From contig NZ_JAVRIA010000002.1 in the NCBI RefSeq assembly GCF_031846265.1, positions 186,001 through 250,000 on the forward strand: a stretch of 64,000 bases of DNA, read 5' to 3'. Below are positions 25,449 through 34,447 of the stretch, in pieces. Position 1 is the first letter of the stretch; the number at the start of each line of letters is the position of its first letter. A program made the translations under genes and the position numbers. Below the pieces are notes generated by a model. It was given only the letters and a program-made list of their open reading frames with translations. It made no database searches and had not been told where the DNA came from. The DNA comes from Microcosmobacter mediterraneus. Its GTDB lineage: Bacteria > Bacteroidota > Bacteroidia > Flavobacteriales > Flavobacteriaceae.

Positions 25449-28400
25449 ATGGCTAAAAAGAAAAGCACTAAAAAGGTAAACAAGGAGTTTCCTTTATCAT
25501 CATGGGCCATTAACAACAAAACAACCATGTATGTGGTTATGGCTGTTATTTTCTACTTAGGAGTTTCTGCCTTTTTTGAAATGCCAAGAGAGAATTTTCC
25601 AGAAATTAAAGAGACTAAAATTTACATAAGCACTTTATTTCCAGGTAACACTGCAGAAGATATTGAAAAGTTAATAACTGATCCTCTTGAAGATAAAATT
25701 AAAGGCATAAGTAATGTTGTAGAATACACCTCTACATCCCAAGAAGATTACTCAATGATTATGGTTGAGTTTGATGAAGAGTTATCTATACCTGAAGCCA
25801 AACAAAAAGTTAAGGATGAATTAGATACAGAAACCTCTAGTGAAGATTGGCCAACCTTTAACGATGCAAAAATAAAACCTAATGTCTTTGCTTTGAGTAT
25901 GAGTGAAGAAATGCCAATCCTAAACATTAATATCTCTGGTGATTATACAGTTGTTCAGCTTAAAGAATTTGGAGAATATCTTCAAGATGAAATTGAAAAT
26001 CTTCAAGAGATAAAACAAGTAGATATTCGAGGTGTGCAAGACATGGAAGTTGAAGTTGCGGTTGATATCTATAAAATGATGGCTGCGAAAGTGAGTTATA
26101 GTGATGTCTTACAAGCCATAGGCAATGGAAATGTTACTATGTCTGCTGGTAATTTTATTACAAGTGGGCAACGTCGTACAATTAGAATTTTAGGTGAAGT
26201 TGAAAAACCATATGAACTCGAAAATTTTGTTGTAAAATCTGAAAATGGTAACTCCATATATCTTAAAGATGTTGCTGAAGTTTCCTTTAAAGAAAAAGAC
26301 AGAACAACCTACGCCAGAAAAAAAGGTGATAAACTGATTGGTGAACGTGTTGTAATGCTTGATGTGAAGAAACGAGCTGGACAAAATATGGTTGCTGCTA
26401 CAGATCAAGTAAAAGAAATCGTAGAAAATGCAATTACTAATGAATTCCCTCAAGATTTAGAAGTCTCTATTACTAATGATCAATCCTCAGTCACTTTAGG
26501 ACAAGTTGATGACTTGGTAAATAATATCTTATTTGGTGTAATTCTAGTTGTCACTGTATTAATGTTCTTCTTAGGGTTTAAAAATGCCATTTTTGTTGGA
26601 TTTGCAATACCGATGTCCATGTTTATGTCTTTAATGATTTTAAACATGTTTGGCTTCACATTAAACACTATGATTCTTTTTGGTCTTATTATGGGACTTG
26701 GTATGCTTGTGGATAATGGTATCGTGGTTGTAGAAAATGTGTATCGTCTCATGGAACAGGAAGGTATGAGTCGAATTGAAGCTGCAAAGAAAGGTATTGG
26801 TGAAATTGCTTTTCCTATTATTATTTCTACTGCGACAACAGTCGCTGCTTTTATTCCTCTTGGACTATGGCCAGGAGTTATGGGTGAATTCATGAAGCTA
26901 TTACCAATAACGTTGGCCACTGTTTTAGGTTCCTCTCTATTTGTTGCTATCTTTTTTAATTCAGTATTAGTATCAGAATTTATGAATACTGAAGATGAAG
27001 ACATGCCTTTGAAGAAGATTATTAGAACAACACTAATAATGGCAGTAATTGGTGTTATTGCATTCATATTTGGCGGAGATTATAGAGGTTTAGGTACGTT
27101 GATGATCTTTACCGCAATTATGCTTTGGGTATATCGGTTATTCCTTCGTGGTTGGGCAAATAGTTTTCAAAACAAAACCCTACCTAGATTAGAAAACTGG
27201 TATGAGAAAAGACTACGTGGAGCATTATCTGGCAGAAGTCCATATTGGTTAGTCGGTGGAACTTTCCTTTTATTGATTATCTCGTTTATGGCTTTTGGTG
27301 GCTCATTAGCTTCGCAGCGCACAAAAGTTGAATTCTTCCCAGATAATAAGCCAAATCAAATTATTGTCTACATAGAATATCCTCAAGGAACTGATATTGA
27401 AAAAACCAATGCGATTACTAAAGAAATTGAACAAAAAGTATATACAGTTTTAAACGATTCTAAATATATAGATGATGATTATAACTTTTTAGTAGAAAGT
27501 GCTGTTTCACAAGTAGGTGCTGGTGCTGGAAACCCTCAAACTGATGGTGGTTCAGACGCAGAAATGCCTCATAAAGGAAAGATTACGGCTTCAATGCGAG
27601 AGTATAAATATAGACGTGGTGAGGACAGTGAATTATTACGTCAAAAAGTTCAAGAAGCATTAGTTGGAATTTATCCTGGTGTATTAATTTCAGTCGAAAA
27701 AGATGCAGCTGGTCCACCAGCAGGTGCTCCTATTAATATTGAGATTGAAGGTGATGATTACGGTGAGCTTATTGCTATGGCAGAAAGCATGCGTGATTTT
27801 ATTAATTCTAAAAACATTCCTGGAATTGATGAATTAAAAATCGATGTTAATAAAGATAAACCTGGAATGCAGGTTATTGTTGATAGAGAAAAAGCTGGTG
27901 AACTTGGTGTGAGTTCTGCACAGGTTGGTCAACAAATACGAAATTCTATTTTTGGAGCAAAAGCTGGTATTTATAAAGAAGATGGTGAGGACTATGATAT
28001 TTATGTGCGATTTAATAAAGAAAATAGATACAACAATAGTGCGCTTTTCAATCAAAATATAACCTTTAGAAATAATTCAGGAAAGATTATAGAAATTCCT
28101 ATTTCTACTTTAGCAAAACAATCTAACAACTCCGGATTTAGTGCTATAAAGCACAAGGATTCTAGGCGTGTAGTAACAGTTTATTCTGCTTTATCACCTG
28201 GTTACACCGATGCTGGAGCTATTGTAGCTCAAGTTCAGAACGAAATGAAATCTTTCGAAAATTTACCGAAGAATATAAAGATTGATTATACAGGTCAGAT
28301 TGAAGAACAAAATAAACAAATGGCCTTTTTAATGGGCGCATTATTTACTGGCTTAGGCTTAATTTTCTTTATTCTAATTTTCCAATTCAACTCTGTATCT

Positions 28401-28997
28401 AAACCAACAATTATAATGATAGCCATATTGCTTAGTTTAATTGGTGTATTTGGTGGATTAGTGATTTCAGGAAATCCTTTTGTTATTATGATGACCATGA
28501 TGGGAATTATTTCTCTAGCTGGTATAGTTGTAAATAATGGTGTGGTATTACTGGATTATGCACAACTTTTAATTGATAGAAAAAAACATGATTTAGATTT
28601 AGAAGATGATGAGTATTTAAGTAAAGAGTTATTATTTGAAAGTATTGTTACTGCTGGTAAAGCCCGTTTAAGACCAGTATTGCTTACAGCGATAACGACC
28701 ATACTTGGACTTATTCCTTTGGCAATTGGTTTTAACATTAACTTCTTTACAATGTTTAAAGACTTTAACCCAAACATATATATGGGAGGTGATAACGTGA
28801 TTTTCTGGGGACCATTAGCATGGACTGTAATTTATGGTTTATTAATAGCAACATTTTTGACATTAATTGTTGTGCCTATTTTATTTTACTTAATTACTAT
28901 ATTCAAAATGTGGCTTTATAAGGGTAGAGTTTCAGTAATACCTTTAGCAGTAAAAAATGAATATGATGATTCTATCCCTATTAGTTTAGATAAGTAA
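25449..28997 (+). CDS. RND family efflux transporter permease (AcrB/MdtBC-type)
   Basis: A 1182-residue proton-driven pump with twelve membrane segments and two large periplasmic loops. Typical signatures are TLFPGNTAEDIEKLITDPLED near the N-terminus, the TM4 motif LVDNGIVVVENVYRLM (about residues 420-435), and the repeat-half motif IVVNNGVVLLDYAQ near TM10. In AcrB the TM4 pair is Asp-Asp; here it is Asp422-Asn423. It is longer than AcrB (about 1050) mainly through an extra hydrophobic segment in the middle (about residues 525-570) and the long cytoplasmic C-terminal part. It closes the tetR-tolC-adaptor-pump operon, followed by a terminator. Substrates cannot be deduced. Confidence 0.95.
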   Translation: MAKKKSTKKVNKEFPLSSWAINNKTTMYVVMAVIFYLGVSAFFEMPRENFPEIKETKIYISTLFPGNTAEDIEKLITDPLEDKIKGISNVVEYTSTSQEDYSMIMVEFDEELSIPEAKQKVKDELDTETSSEDWPTFNDAKIKPNVFALSMSEEMPILNINISGDYTVVQLKEFGEYLQDEIENLQEIKQVDIRGVQDMEVEVAVDIYKMMAAKVSYSDVLQAIGNGNVTMSAGNFITSGQRRTIRILGEVEKPYELENFVVKSENGNSIYLKDVAEVSFKEKDRTTYARKKGDKLIGERVVMLDVKKRAGQNMVAATDQVKEIVENAITNEFPQDLEVSITNDQSSVTLGQVDDLVNNILFGVILVVTVLMFFLGFKNAIFVGFAIPMSMFMSLMILNMFGFTLNTMILFGLIMGLGMLVDNGIVVVENVYRLMEQEGMSRIEAAKKGIGEIAFPIIISTATTVAAFIPLGLWPGVMGEFMKLLPITLATVLGSSLFVAIFFNSVLVSEFMNTEDEDMPLKKIIRTTLIMAVIGVIAFIFGGDYRGLGTLMIFTAIMLWVYRLFLRGWANSFQNKTLPRLENWYEKRLRGALSGRSPYWLVGGTFLLLIISFMAFGGSLASQRTKVEFFPDNKPNQIIVYIEYPQGTDIEKTNAITKEIEQKVYTVLNDSKYIDDDYNFLVESAVSQVGAGAGNPQTDGGSDAEMPHKGKITASMREYKYRRGEDSELLRQKVQEALVGIYPGVLISVEKDAAGPPAGAPINIEIEGDDYGELIAMAESMRDFINSKNIPGIDELKIDVNKDKPGMQVIVDREKAGELGVSSAQVGQQIRNSIFGAKAGIYKEDGEDYDIYVRFNKENRYNNSALFNQNITFRNNSGKIIEIPISTLAKQSNNSGFSAIKHKDSRRVVTVYSALSPGYTDAGAIVAQVQNEMKSFENLPKNIKIDYTGQIEEQNKQMAFLMGALFTGLGLIFFILIFQFNSVSKPTIIMIAILLSLIGVFGGLVISGNPFVIMMTMMGIISLAGIVVNNGVVLLDYAQLLIDRKKHDLDLEDDEYLSKELLFESIVTAGKARLRPVLLTAITTILGLIPLAIGFNINFFTMFKDFNPNIYMGGDNVIFWGPLAWTVIYGLLIATFLTLIVVPILFYLITIFKMWLYKGRVSVIPLAVKNEYDDSIPISLDK

Positions 28998-29050
28998 ATT
29001 TTAGCATATAATAATCCTTTCTTAAAAGAAGATTGATAGATAGCAGTGGG

Positions 29051-29075
29051 CACCTTGAAAACTCAAGGTGTTTTC
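29051..29075 (+). terminator. Intrinsic terminator of the RND operon
   Basis: Arms CACCTTGA and TCAAGGTG with a 4-base loop, followed by TTTTC. It lies 53 bases after the pump stop. Confidence 0.8.
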
Positions 29076-29089
29076 ATTTCACATAAGTT

Positions 29090-31195
29090 TTATTTCAAAA
29101 ATTGAAACGCAATTAAAGCAACAACATAGGCAATAAGAGTCATGCTTACTAACTGAATCGCTGGCCATTTCCAGCTGTTAGTTTCTCGTTTAACAATAGC
29201 TAAAGTACTCATGCATTGCATTGCAAAGGCATAAAACAGTAATAGTGAAATTCCTGAGGCCAATGTAAATACTGGTTTGCCATTGTCGTAAACTTCTTCA
29301 GACATACGCTTTACAATAGTTCCTTCTCCCAGTTCATCATCATCATTAGCGCTTCCTATACTATAAATCGTAGCTAAAGTACCAACAAAAACTTCCCGTG
29401 CAGCAAAAGACGTTGCTATACCAATACCTATTTTCCAATCGTAGCCTAAAGGTTTTATAACAGGTTCAATAGCCTTACCAACTAATCCTATATAAGAATG
29501 CTCAAGTTTGTGTGCGGCTAATTTATCTTCAAAAGCATCTTCTCCAATATCTGGGAATTCGGTTCTAACTATAGTTTCAGCATTATTAAAATTATCTCCA
29601 GGTCCATAGGATGCTAAAACCCAAAGTACAATAGAAATTGCCAAGATTATCTTTCCGGCTTCAAATACAAATGTCTTTGTTTTTTCTAATACAGTAATCG
29701 CTACATTTTTAAATAACGGAATCTTATAGCTAGGCATTTCAACCACAAAAAAGCTTTTGCTTTTTAGCTTCATTACCTTATTTAAAATAGCAGCAGAAAC
29801 CAAGGCTGCTAAAAAGCCAATGATATACAGTAGCATTAATGTTAATGCTTTGTAGCCAAAACCTAGAAAGCTACCTTCAGGTATAACTAAACCAATGATG
29901 ATAATGTAAACAGGTAAACGCGCAGAACAGGTTGTAAAAGGTGTTACTAATATGGTAATTAAGCGTTCTTTCCAATTTTCAATATTTCGAGTAGCCATGA
30001 TCGCTGGTATGGCACAAGCTGTCCCAGATATTAGAGGCACAACACTTTTTCCACTCAATCCAAAGCGTCGCATAACTTTATCCATTAAAAACACCACACG
30101 ACTCATGTAACCACTTTCTTCTAAAATGGAAATCAATAAAAATAAAAATGCAATCTGGGGTATAAAAATCACAACGCCTCCAATTCCTGCAATAATACCT
30201 TCAGTAAGCAAATTGGTAAATACGCCTTTAGGCAACACGCTTTGTAACCAACTGGATAAATTGGCAAAACCTTCATCGATCAAATCCATTGGTACAGTAG
30301 CCCAATCATAAATGGCTTGAAAAATTAATAGTAATATCACAAAGAAAATAACATAGCCAAAGACTTTGTGCGTAAGTATTCTGTCTAATTTAGATCTAAA
30401 ATCTTTGGCTTTAGAACTATCAATTTGTTGTCCTTCTTTAAGCACATTATTTATAAATTGATATCGTTTAATGGTTTCGCGCTGTTGAAGTCTTTTGAGC
30501 TCGGATTTCGTTTTTGTTTTAAAATCTTGAATTGACGAAGATCCTCTTTCAATTTTACCAAAATTTACATCTTGTGAGATCACTAACCAGAGTTTGTATA
30601 AGTCTTGATTAGGAAATACGTTCTTAAGATTTTCAAAATAGGTGCTATCAATAGTTGATGTATCTAAACAAGGTTCGGTAGATAAACTTTGATAATTATT
30701 TATAAGATGCTTTAAGGTGTCTACACCTTCACCTTTTCTAGTGCTAATAAGTGCAATCTTAGTATTGAGCTTAGATTCTAAAACGTCTAAATCTAAAGTA
30801 ATTCCTTTTCGTTTCATACGATCACTCATATTAATAACCAAGATTGCTGGAATCTTAAGGTCTTTTATCTGAGTAAAAAGAAGTAAGTTGCGTTTTAGGT
30901 TTTCTACGTCAGATACTACAACAGCTACATCTGGAAAATCTTTATCGTTTTTGTTGAGAAGCAATTCAATAACAACACTCTCATCTAGTGAAGACGCGTT
31001 TAAACTATAAGTACCTGGAAGGTCTAAAATATGCGCTTTAACTCCTCTTGGTAATTTACAAATACCTTCCTTTTTTTCTACTGTAATACCAGGATAATTA
31101 CCTACTTTTTGGTTTAAACCCGTTAAGGCATTAAAAACAGAAGTCTTTCCTGTATTAGGATTTCCTATTAAAGCAACATTAATTTGTTTAGGCAT
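29090..31195 (-). CDS. feoB: Ferrous iron transporter B
   Basis: FeoB imports Fe2+ across the inner membrane. The 701 residues show an N-terminal G domain with G1 GNPNTGKT (11-18), the switch region NYPGITVEKKEG (33-44), G3 DLPGTYSL (58-65) and G4 NMSD (about 122-125), a helical GDI-like domain, and then the gate-containing membrane part (SGTACAIPAIMATRNI and TPFTTCSARLPVYIIIIGLV with its conserved Cys). The length is usual for Bacteroidota. Its ATG overlaps the feoA stop region by 8 bases, so the two are translationally coupled. No FeoC is visible. Confidence 0.97.
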   Translation of the reverse strand: MPKQINVALIGNPNTGKTSVFNALTGLNQKVGNYPGITVEKKEGICKLPRGVKAHILDLPGTYSLNASSLDESVVIELLLNKNDKDFPDVAVVVSDVENLKRNLLLFTQIKDLKIPAILVINMSDRMKRKGITLDLDVLESKLNTKIALISTRKGEGVDTLKHLINNYQSLSTEPCLDTSTIDSTYFENLKNVFPNQDLYKLWLVISQDVNFGKIERGSSSIQDFKTKTKSELKRLQQRETIKRYQFINNVLKEGQQIDSSKAKDFRSKLDRILTHKVFGYVIFFVILLLIFQAIYDWATVPMDLIDEGFANLSSWLQSVLPKGVFTNLLTEGIIAGIGGVVIFIPQIAFLFLLISILEESGYMSRVVFLMDKVMRRFGLSGKSVVPLISGTACAIPAIMATRNIENWKERLITILVTPFTTCSARLPVYIIIIGLVIPEGSFLGFGYKALTLMLLYIIGFLAALVSAAILNKVMKLKSKSFFVVEMPSYKIPLFKNVAITVLEKTKTFVFEAGKIILAISIVLWVLASYGPGDNFNNAETIVRTEFPDIGEDAFEDKLAAHKLEHSYIGLVGKAIEPVIKPLGYDWKIGIGIATSFAAREVFVGTLATIYSIGSANDDDELGEGTIVKRMSEEVYDNGKPVFTLASGISLLLFYAFAMQCMSTLAIVKRETNSWKWPAIQLVSMTLIAYVVALIAFQFLK

Positions 31196-31415
31196 CTTTA
31201 AGTTCTATGGTAATTAATGAGGCTGTATCTTTTCTGATGGCTAAATAACTTCCATTGATATTCAAATACATTGGGTCTTTAAACGGAGCTACTTGTAACA
31301 GTTTAACTTCATTACCAGGTAAACAACCCATTTCGAGGAGTTTCAAAGGGATTTGATCTGATGACACATCAATGATAATAGCTCTTTGACCTTTGTTTAA
31401 ATCGGCAACTGTCAT
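31188..31415 (-). CDS. feoA: Ferrous iron transport protein A
   Basis: A 75-residue SH3-like protein that associates with FeoB. The core LKLLEMGCLPGNEVKLLQVAPFKDP is the family signature. It overlaps feoB by 8 bases and follows the SCO1-like gene by 48 bases; a -7 box in that gap suggests an independent feoAB promoter. I do not see a recognisable Fur box. Confidence 0.93.
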   Translation of the reverse strand: MTVADLNKGQRAIIIDVSSDQIPLKLLEMGCLPGNEVKLLQVAPFKDPMYLNINGSYLAIRKDTASLITIELKDA

Positions 31416-31445
31416 TTATGATTTATTTAGACTCATTATAAAGAA

Positions 31446-31454
31446 GCAAAAATA
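31446..31454 (-). promoter_or_regulatory. Candidate -7 box for feoA-feoB
   Basis: The minus strand reads TATTTTTGC, an exact TAnnTTTG match, 31 bases before the feoA ATG, inside the 48-base gap after the SCO1-like gene. Confidence 0.5.
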
Positions 31455-31463
31455 GGAAAAAGA

Positions 31464-32138
31464 TTAATTTTTATACGAGGCTTTAAGAATTTTAATATCA
31501 TCTAAAAGTCTTTCTATATCTTCAGGATTGGTGCCATCATAATGTCCTCGTATTTGGCGTTTCTTATCAATAAGTAGGAAATTTTCAGTATGAATCATGT
31601 CATATTCACCTCCATCTCCATCAGTTTTGACTGCTAAATAGCTTTTTCTTGCTAGCTCATAAATATGCTTTTTATCGCCAGTTACGAGGTTCCACTTAGC
31701 GTCATTAACACCTTTTTTCTTAGCATAACGCTTAAGTTGAGCTACCGAATCAATTTTTGGAGTTACAGAATGAGATAACAACATTACATCATCATCATTT
31801 TCAATCTCTTTTTGGATTTGATACATATGATCTGTCATTATCGGACAAATGGTTTGGCAGGTGGTAAAGAAGAAGTCTGCAATGTATATTTTATCCTTGT
31901 AGGTGGCTTGAGTTATGGTTTCTCCGTTTTGATTAGTTAAACTAAAATCAGCTATGGTGTGATACTTTGCTTTATGTTGAATGGTACTATCTACCAACTC
32001 ATAATTAACCATAGATGGTTGCCAAACTGGTAGTACTCTAGTTGGCTTTAAAATGGAGTAAAACGTGTATATAATAACAATAGAAAGTACTATTAAAAAT
32101 ATCCAAAAATATTTGTAAGCTTTAAAAAATGATAGCAT
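31464..32138 (-). CDS. SCO1/SenC family copper-binding assembly protein
   Basis: A 224-residue protein with an N-terminal membrane anchor (residues about 10-30) and a thioredoxin-like domain outside the inner membrane. The copper site is complete: FTTCQTICPIM gives CxxxC with Cys94 and Cys98, and the distal His is His183 in MIHTENFLLID. SCO proteins deliver copper to, or maintain redox state of, the CuA site of cytochrome c oxidase. It precedes feoAB in the same direction but probably has its own promoter. The cytochrome oxidase genes are not in the window; a Coa1-like assembly protein lies about 4 kb away. Confidence 0.93.
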   Translation of the reverse strand: MLSFFKAYKYFWIFLIVLSIVIIYTFYSILKPTRVLPVWQPSMVNYELVDSTIQHKAKYHTIADFSLTNQNGETITQATYKDKIYIADFFFTTCQTICPIMTDHMYQIQKEIENDDDVMLLSHSVTPKIDSVAQLKRYAKKKGVNDAKWNLVTGDKKHIYELARKSYLAVKTDGDGGEYDMIHTENFLLIDKKRQIRGHYDGTNPEDIERLLDDIKILKASYKN

Positions 32139-32177
32139 AATTTCTTAATTGTGAGCCTATCCTCATAGATAAAAACA

Positions 32178-32185
32178 CAAAGATA
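32178..32185 (-). promoter_or_regulatory. Candidate -7 box for the SCO1-like gene
   Basis: TATCTTTG on the minus strand, an exact TAnnTTTG match, 39 bases before the ATG at 32138. Confidence 0.45.
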
Positions 32186-32318
32186 CAACCCAATGATATT
32201 ATACCTTATAACTTTAACAGCAAAATGAATTGTTGTTGAAAAAAACCATAATTGATAAAAGGGTGTTAAAAAATTAAGCATTAATAACGCTTTATTTTTC
32301 TAAATAGTGGTAAAAAGT

Positions 32319-32327
32319 TACTTTTGC
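32319..32327 (+). promoter_or_regulatory. Candidate -7 box for rseP
   Basis: TACTTTTGC, an exact TAnnTTTG match, 28 bases before the rseP ATG. Confidence 0.5.
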
Positions 32328-32354
32328 AGCTTATCAATATTTATGAAAAGATAG

Positions 32355-33698
32355 ATGGAGTTTGTAATTAAGATTTCCCAATTTCTATTAAGCTTATCCT
32401 TATTAATCGTACTACACGAGTTAGGACACTTTATACCAGCCAAATTATTTAAAACAAGAGTAGAGAAGTTTTACTTATTCTTTGATGTAAAGTACTCTTT
32501 GTTCAAAAAGAAAATAGGAGAAACCGTTTATGGAATCGGTTGGTTACCACTAGGTGGTTATGTTAAGATCGCAGGAATGATCGATGAAAGTATGGATAAG
32601 GAACAGATGGCTCAACCACCTCAACCTTGGGAGTTTAGATCTAAACCTGCTTGGCAACGCCTTATTATTATGCTTGGAGGAGTTACAGTTAACTTTATTT
32701 TGGCGCTCATAATATACATCTTAGCATCTTTTGCTTATGGTGATTCAGATATAACACTAAAAAGTCTAAAAGATGGTTATTGGATAGAGAATCCTGTTTT
32801 AGTGGATCTTGGGTTTAAAACTGGAGACAAAGTAGTTGCTGTAGATAATACAAAAATTGTCAACGATTCTGAAATAATTGATAATATTATTAGTGCAGAA
32901 TCTATAACAATAAGTAGATTGGGTGTTGAAGAGACCATTAATTTGCCTGAAGATTTTCTTGGTCAATTATCCTCTGGTAAGATAAGAGGATTGTTTAAAC
33001 TAAGAATCCCATTTATGGTTGGTGAGGTTACTGATTCTTCGCTTAACAAAGAAGCTGGTTTAAAAGAAGGTGATATTATTCAAGCCATCAATGGCAAAGA
33101 CATTAGATATTTTGATCAACTTGAAGAATGTGTTGCTGGACTACAAAATCAAACCGTTCCAGTATCAATTTTAAGGACAGATAATAGCACTGTTGAAAAA
33201 ATGCTTCAACTGGATGCAAAGGGTAGAATAGGTATTCAACCTGCTCGTCATCTTGAACGATCTGAAGAACTAGGTTATTTAGAGAGAATACATCAAGATT
33301 ACACATTTGGTGAAAGTTTTGGTGTAGGCTGGAATAAGTTTATTGGGCAAATACAGTCCTATTGGGAGCAATTAGGTGTTATCTTTAATCCTAGCACAGG
33401 TGCTTACAAAGGCGTTGGAGGCTTTAAGGCAATATTTGATATTTTCCCAGAAGTTTGGAGCTGGGAAGCCTTTTGGAGATTAACAGCATTTTTATCTATA
33501 ATGCTTGCCATTTTAAATCTATTACCAATACCTGCTTTAGATGGAGGACATGTGGTATTTACCTTATACGAAATGGTATCTGGGAGAAAGCCAAGCGAAA
33601 AATTCCTTGAACGTGCCCAAATGGTAGGTTTCTTTATTTTAATTGCCCTTGTATTATTTGCAAATGGTAACGATATTTATAAAGCTATAACACAATAG
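32355..33698 (+). CDS. rseP: Site-2 intramembrane metalloprotease RseP
   Basis: RseP cleaves anti-sigma factors and remnant signal peptides within the inner membrane. The 447 residues are full length. The zinc motif HELGH is at 21-25 in the first membrane segment, and the third ligand lies in PIPALDGGHVVF (Asp396). Two periplasmic PDZ domains lie between, as in E. coli: one degenerate, around FKTGDKVVAVDNTKIV, and one clear, around AGLKEGDIIQAINGKDI. It stands alone between the divergent SCO1-like gene and tRNA-Asn. Confidence 0.96.
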   Translation: MEFVIKISQFLLSLSLLIVLHELGHFIPAKLFKTRVEKFYLFFDVKYSLFKKKIGETVYGIGWLPLGGYVKIAGMIDESMDKEQMAQPPQPWEFRSKPAWQRLIIMLGGVTVNFILALIIYILASFAYGDSDITLKSLKDGYWIENPVLVDLGFKTGDKVVAVDNTKIVNDSEIIDNIISAESITISRLGVEETINLPEDFLGQLSSGKIRGLFKLRIPFMVGEVTDSSLNKEAGLKEGDIIQAINGKDIRYFDQLEECVAGLQNQTVPVSILRTDNSTVEKMLQLDAKGRIGIQPARHLERSEELGYLERIHQDYTFGESFGVGWNKFIGQIQSYWEQLGVIFNPSTGAYKGVGGFKAIFDIFPEVWSWEAFWRLTAFLSIMLAILNLLPIPALDGGHVVFTLYEMVSGRKPSEKFLERAQMVGFFILIALVLFANGNDIYKAITQ

Positions 33699-33715
33699 TT
33701 TTTCTATAAAAATTG

Positions 33716-33747
33716 TTTGTCGAAAATAAAAAATAGGCTATATTTGC
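33716..33747 (+). promoter_or_regulatory. Full Bacteroidota-type promoter of tRNA-Asn
   Basis: TTTG at 33716-33719, exactly 19 bases, then TATATTTG at 33739-33746 followed by C. Both consensus elements of the Bacteroidota housekeeping promoter are perfect, with the ideal spacing, 22 bases before the tRNA. Confidence 0.85.
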
Positions 33748-33768
33748 GCTCGCAAAAGCCATTAACAC

Positions 33769-33842
33769 TCCTTCTTAGCTCAGTTGGTTAGAGCATCTGA
33801 CTGTTAATCAGAGGGTCCTTGGTTCGAGCCCAAGAGAAGGAG
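33769..33842 (+). tRNA. tRNA-Asn (anticodon GTT)
   Basis: A 74-base cloverleaf: acceptor arms TCCTTCT and AGAAGGA with discriminator G, a D arm (AGCTCAGTTGGTTAGAGC), an anticodon stem TCTGA/TCAGA with loop CTGTTAA giving anticodon GTT at 33803-33805, and a T arm containing GGTTCGAGCC. CCA is not encoded (GCA follows). Confidence 0.97.
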
Positions 33843-33849
33843 CAAAGTA

Positions 33850-33880
33850 AAGTTCAACAGAAATGTTGGACTTTTTTTTG
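33850..33880 (+). terminator. Intrinsic terminator after tRNA-Asn
   Basis: A 10-bp stem (AAGTTCAACA with TGTTGGACTT, one G-U pair), a GAAA tetraloop and a run of T residues. Confidence 0.88.
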
Positions 33881-33905
33881 TGTAACAGGATGGCGAGAAG
33901 TTTAT

Positions 33906-33922
33906 GCTGAGCGGAGTCGAAG
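33906..33922 (-). repeat. Dispersed short repeat, CTTCGAC-type
   Basis: The reverse complement is CTTCGACTCCGCTCAGC, differing by one base from the copy at 20825-20841. It sits between tRNA-Asn and a duplicated tRNA 3' end. Confidence 0.6.
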
Positions 33923-33924
33923 GA

Positions 33925-33941
33925 AGCCCAAGAGAAGGAGC
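33925..33941 (+). repeat. Duplicated 3' end of tRNA-Asn (possible attachment-site relic)
   Basis: AGCCCAAGAGAAGGAGC is identical to the tRNA T-arm/acceptor 3' end at 33827-33843, 98 bases downstream in direct orientation. Such repeats arise when elements integrate at a tRNA 3' end. No integrase or cargo lies between the copies, so this is at most a remnant. Confidence 0.6.
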
Positions 33942-34019
33942 TAAAAATAAAATGCCATCCGAAAAGGTTGACATTTTTGTTTTTATGCGTTTTCATTTCG
34001 TTACTAAATACTTCCAAAT

Positions 34020-34027
34020 TATCTTTG
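34020..34027 (+). promoter_or_regulatory. -7 box for the DUF2007/bioD/bioA transcript
   Basis: TATCTTTG, an exact TAnnTTTG match, with its last base only 6 bases before the ATG at 34034. A TTTC lies about 20 bases upstream. A transcript started here would be essentially leaderless. Confidence 0.55.
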
Positions 34028-34033
34028 TGATTA

Positions 34034-34447
34034 ATGACTCAAAAATTCACAACCATAGCTAAGTATCAATACACTTCTGAAGCCTTAATCGTAAAAGGTC
34101 GTTTAGAAGCTGATGGTATTCAAGTATTTTTATCTGATAGTTTAACTATAGATACAGATCCTTTGGTTAGTAATGCCATAGGTGGTGTAAAACTGAAAGT
34201 GTTTTCTGAAGATGTAAAAAAAGCAAATGAAATATTAAAATCAATTGCTAAATATTCAACAGATAATGAAGGTAATAGTATAGAATGTCCAAATTGTAAT
34301 AGTAGTAAAGTTCAATTAATATCAACAGTTACAAGCTTTAAATCATTTTTTGCTTTCCTTATTGGTTTTATCTCTGGAACACTTCCGTTTAATGCTAGGT
34401 ACAAATACAATTGTGATCATTGTAATACAAATTTCGATTTTAAATGA
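34034..34447 (+). CDS. DUF2007-type putative signal-transducing protein with zinc ribbon
   Basis: A 137-residue protein. The N-terminal about 75 residues match DUF2007 (PF09413): IAKYQYTSEALIVKGRLEADGIQVFLSDS, ending GGVKLKVFSEDVKKANEILK. The C-terminal part has two CxxC pairs (CPNCNSSK and CDHCNTNF) around a hydrophobic stretch (FKSFFAFLIGFISGTLPF), consistent with a zinc ribbon plus a membrane-associated segment. Its stop overlaps the bioD start (ATGA), so it is translationally coupled to biotin synthesis genes. The link may be only operonic; DUF2007 function is not known. Confidence 0.82.
   Translation: MTQKFTTIAKYQYTSEALIVKGRLEADGIQVFLSDSLTIDTDPLVSNAIGGVKLKVFSEDVKKANEILKSIAKYSTDNEGNSIECPNCNSSKVQLISTVTSFKSFFAFLIGFISGTLPFNARYKYNCDHCNTNFDFK

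Noticed and set aside
26480..27067. 195-residue minus-strand frame inside the RND pump gene
   Set aside because: It is a shadow of the transmembrane-coding region; its hydrophobic bias and absence of own signals fit a reverse-frame artefact.
33808..34017. 69-residue minus-strand frame
   Set aside because: It translates the tRNA 3' end and its terminator antisense (SLGLEPRTL), a known artefact.
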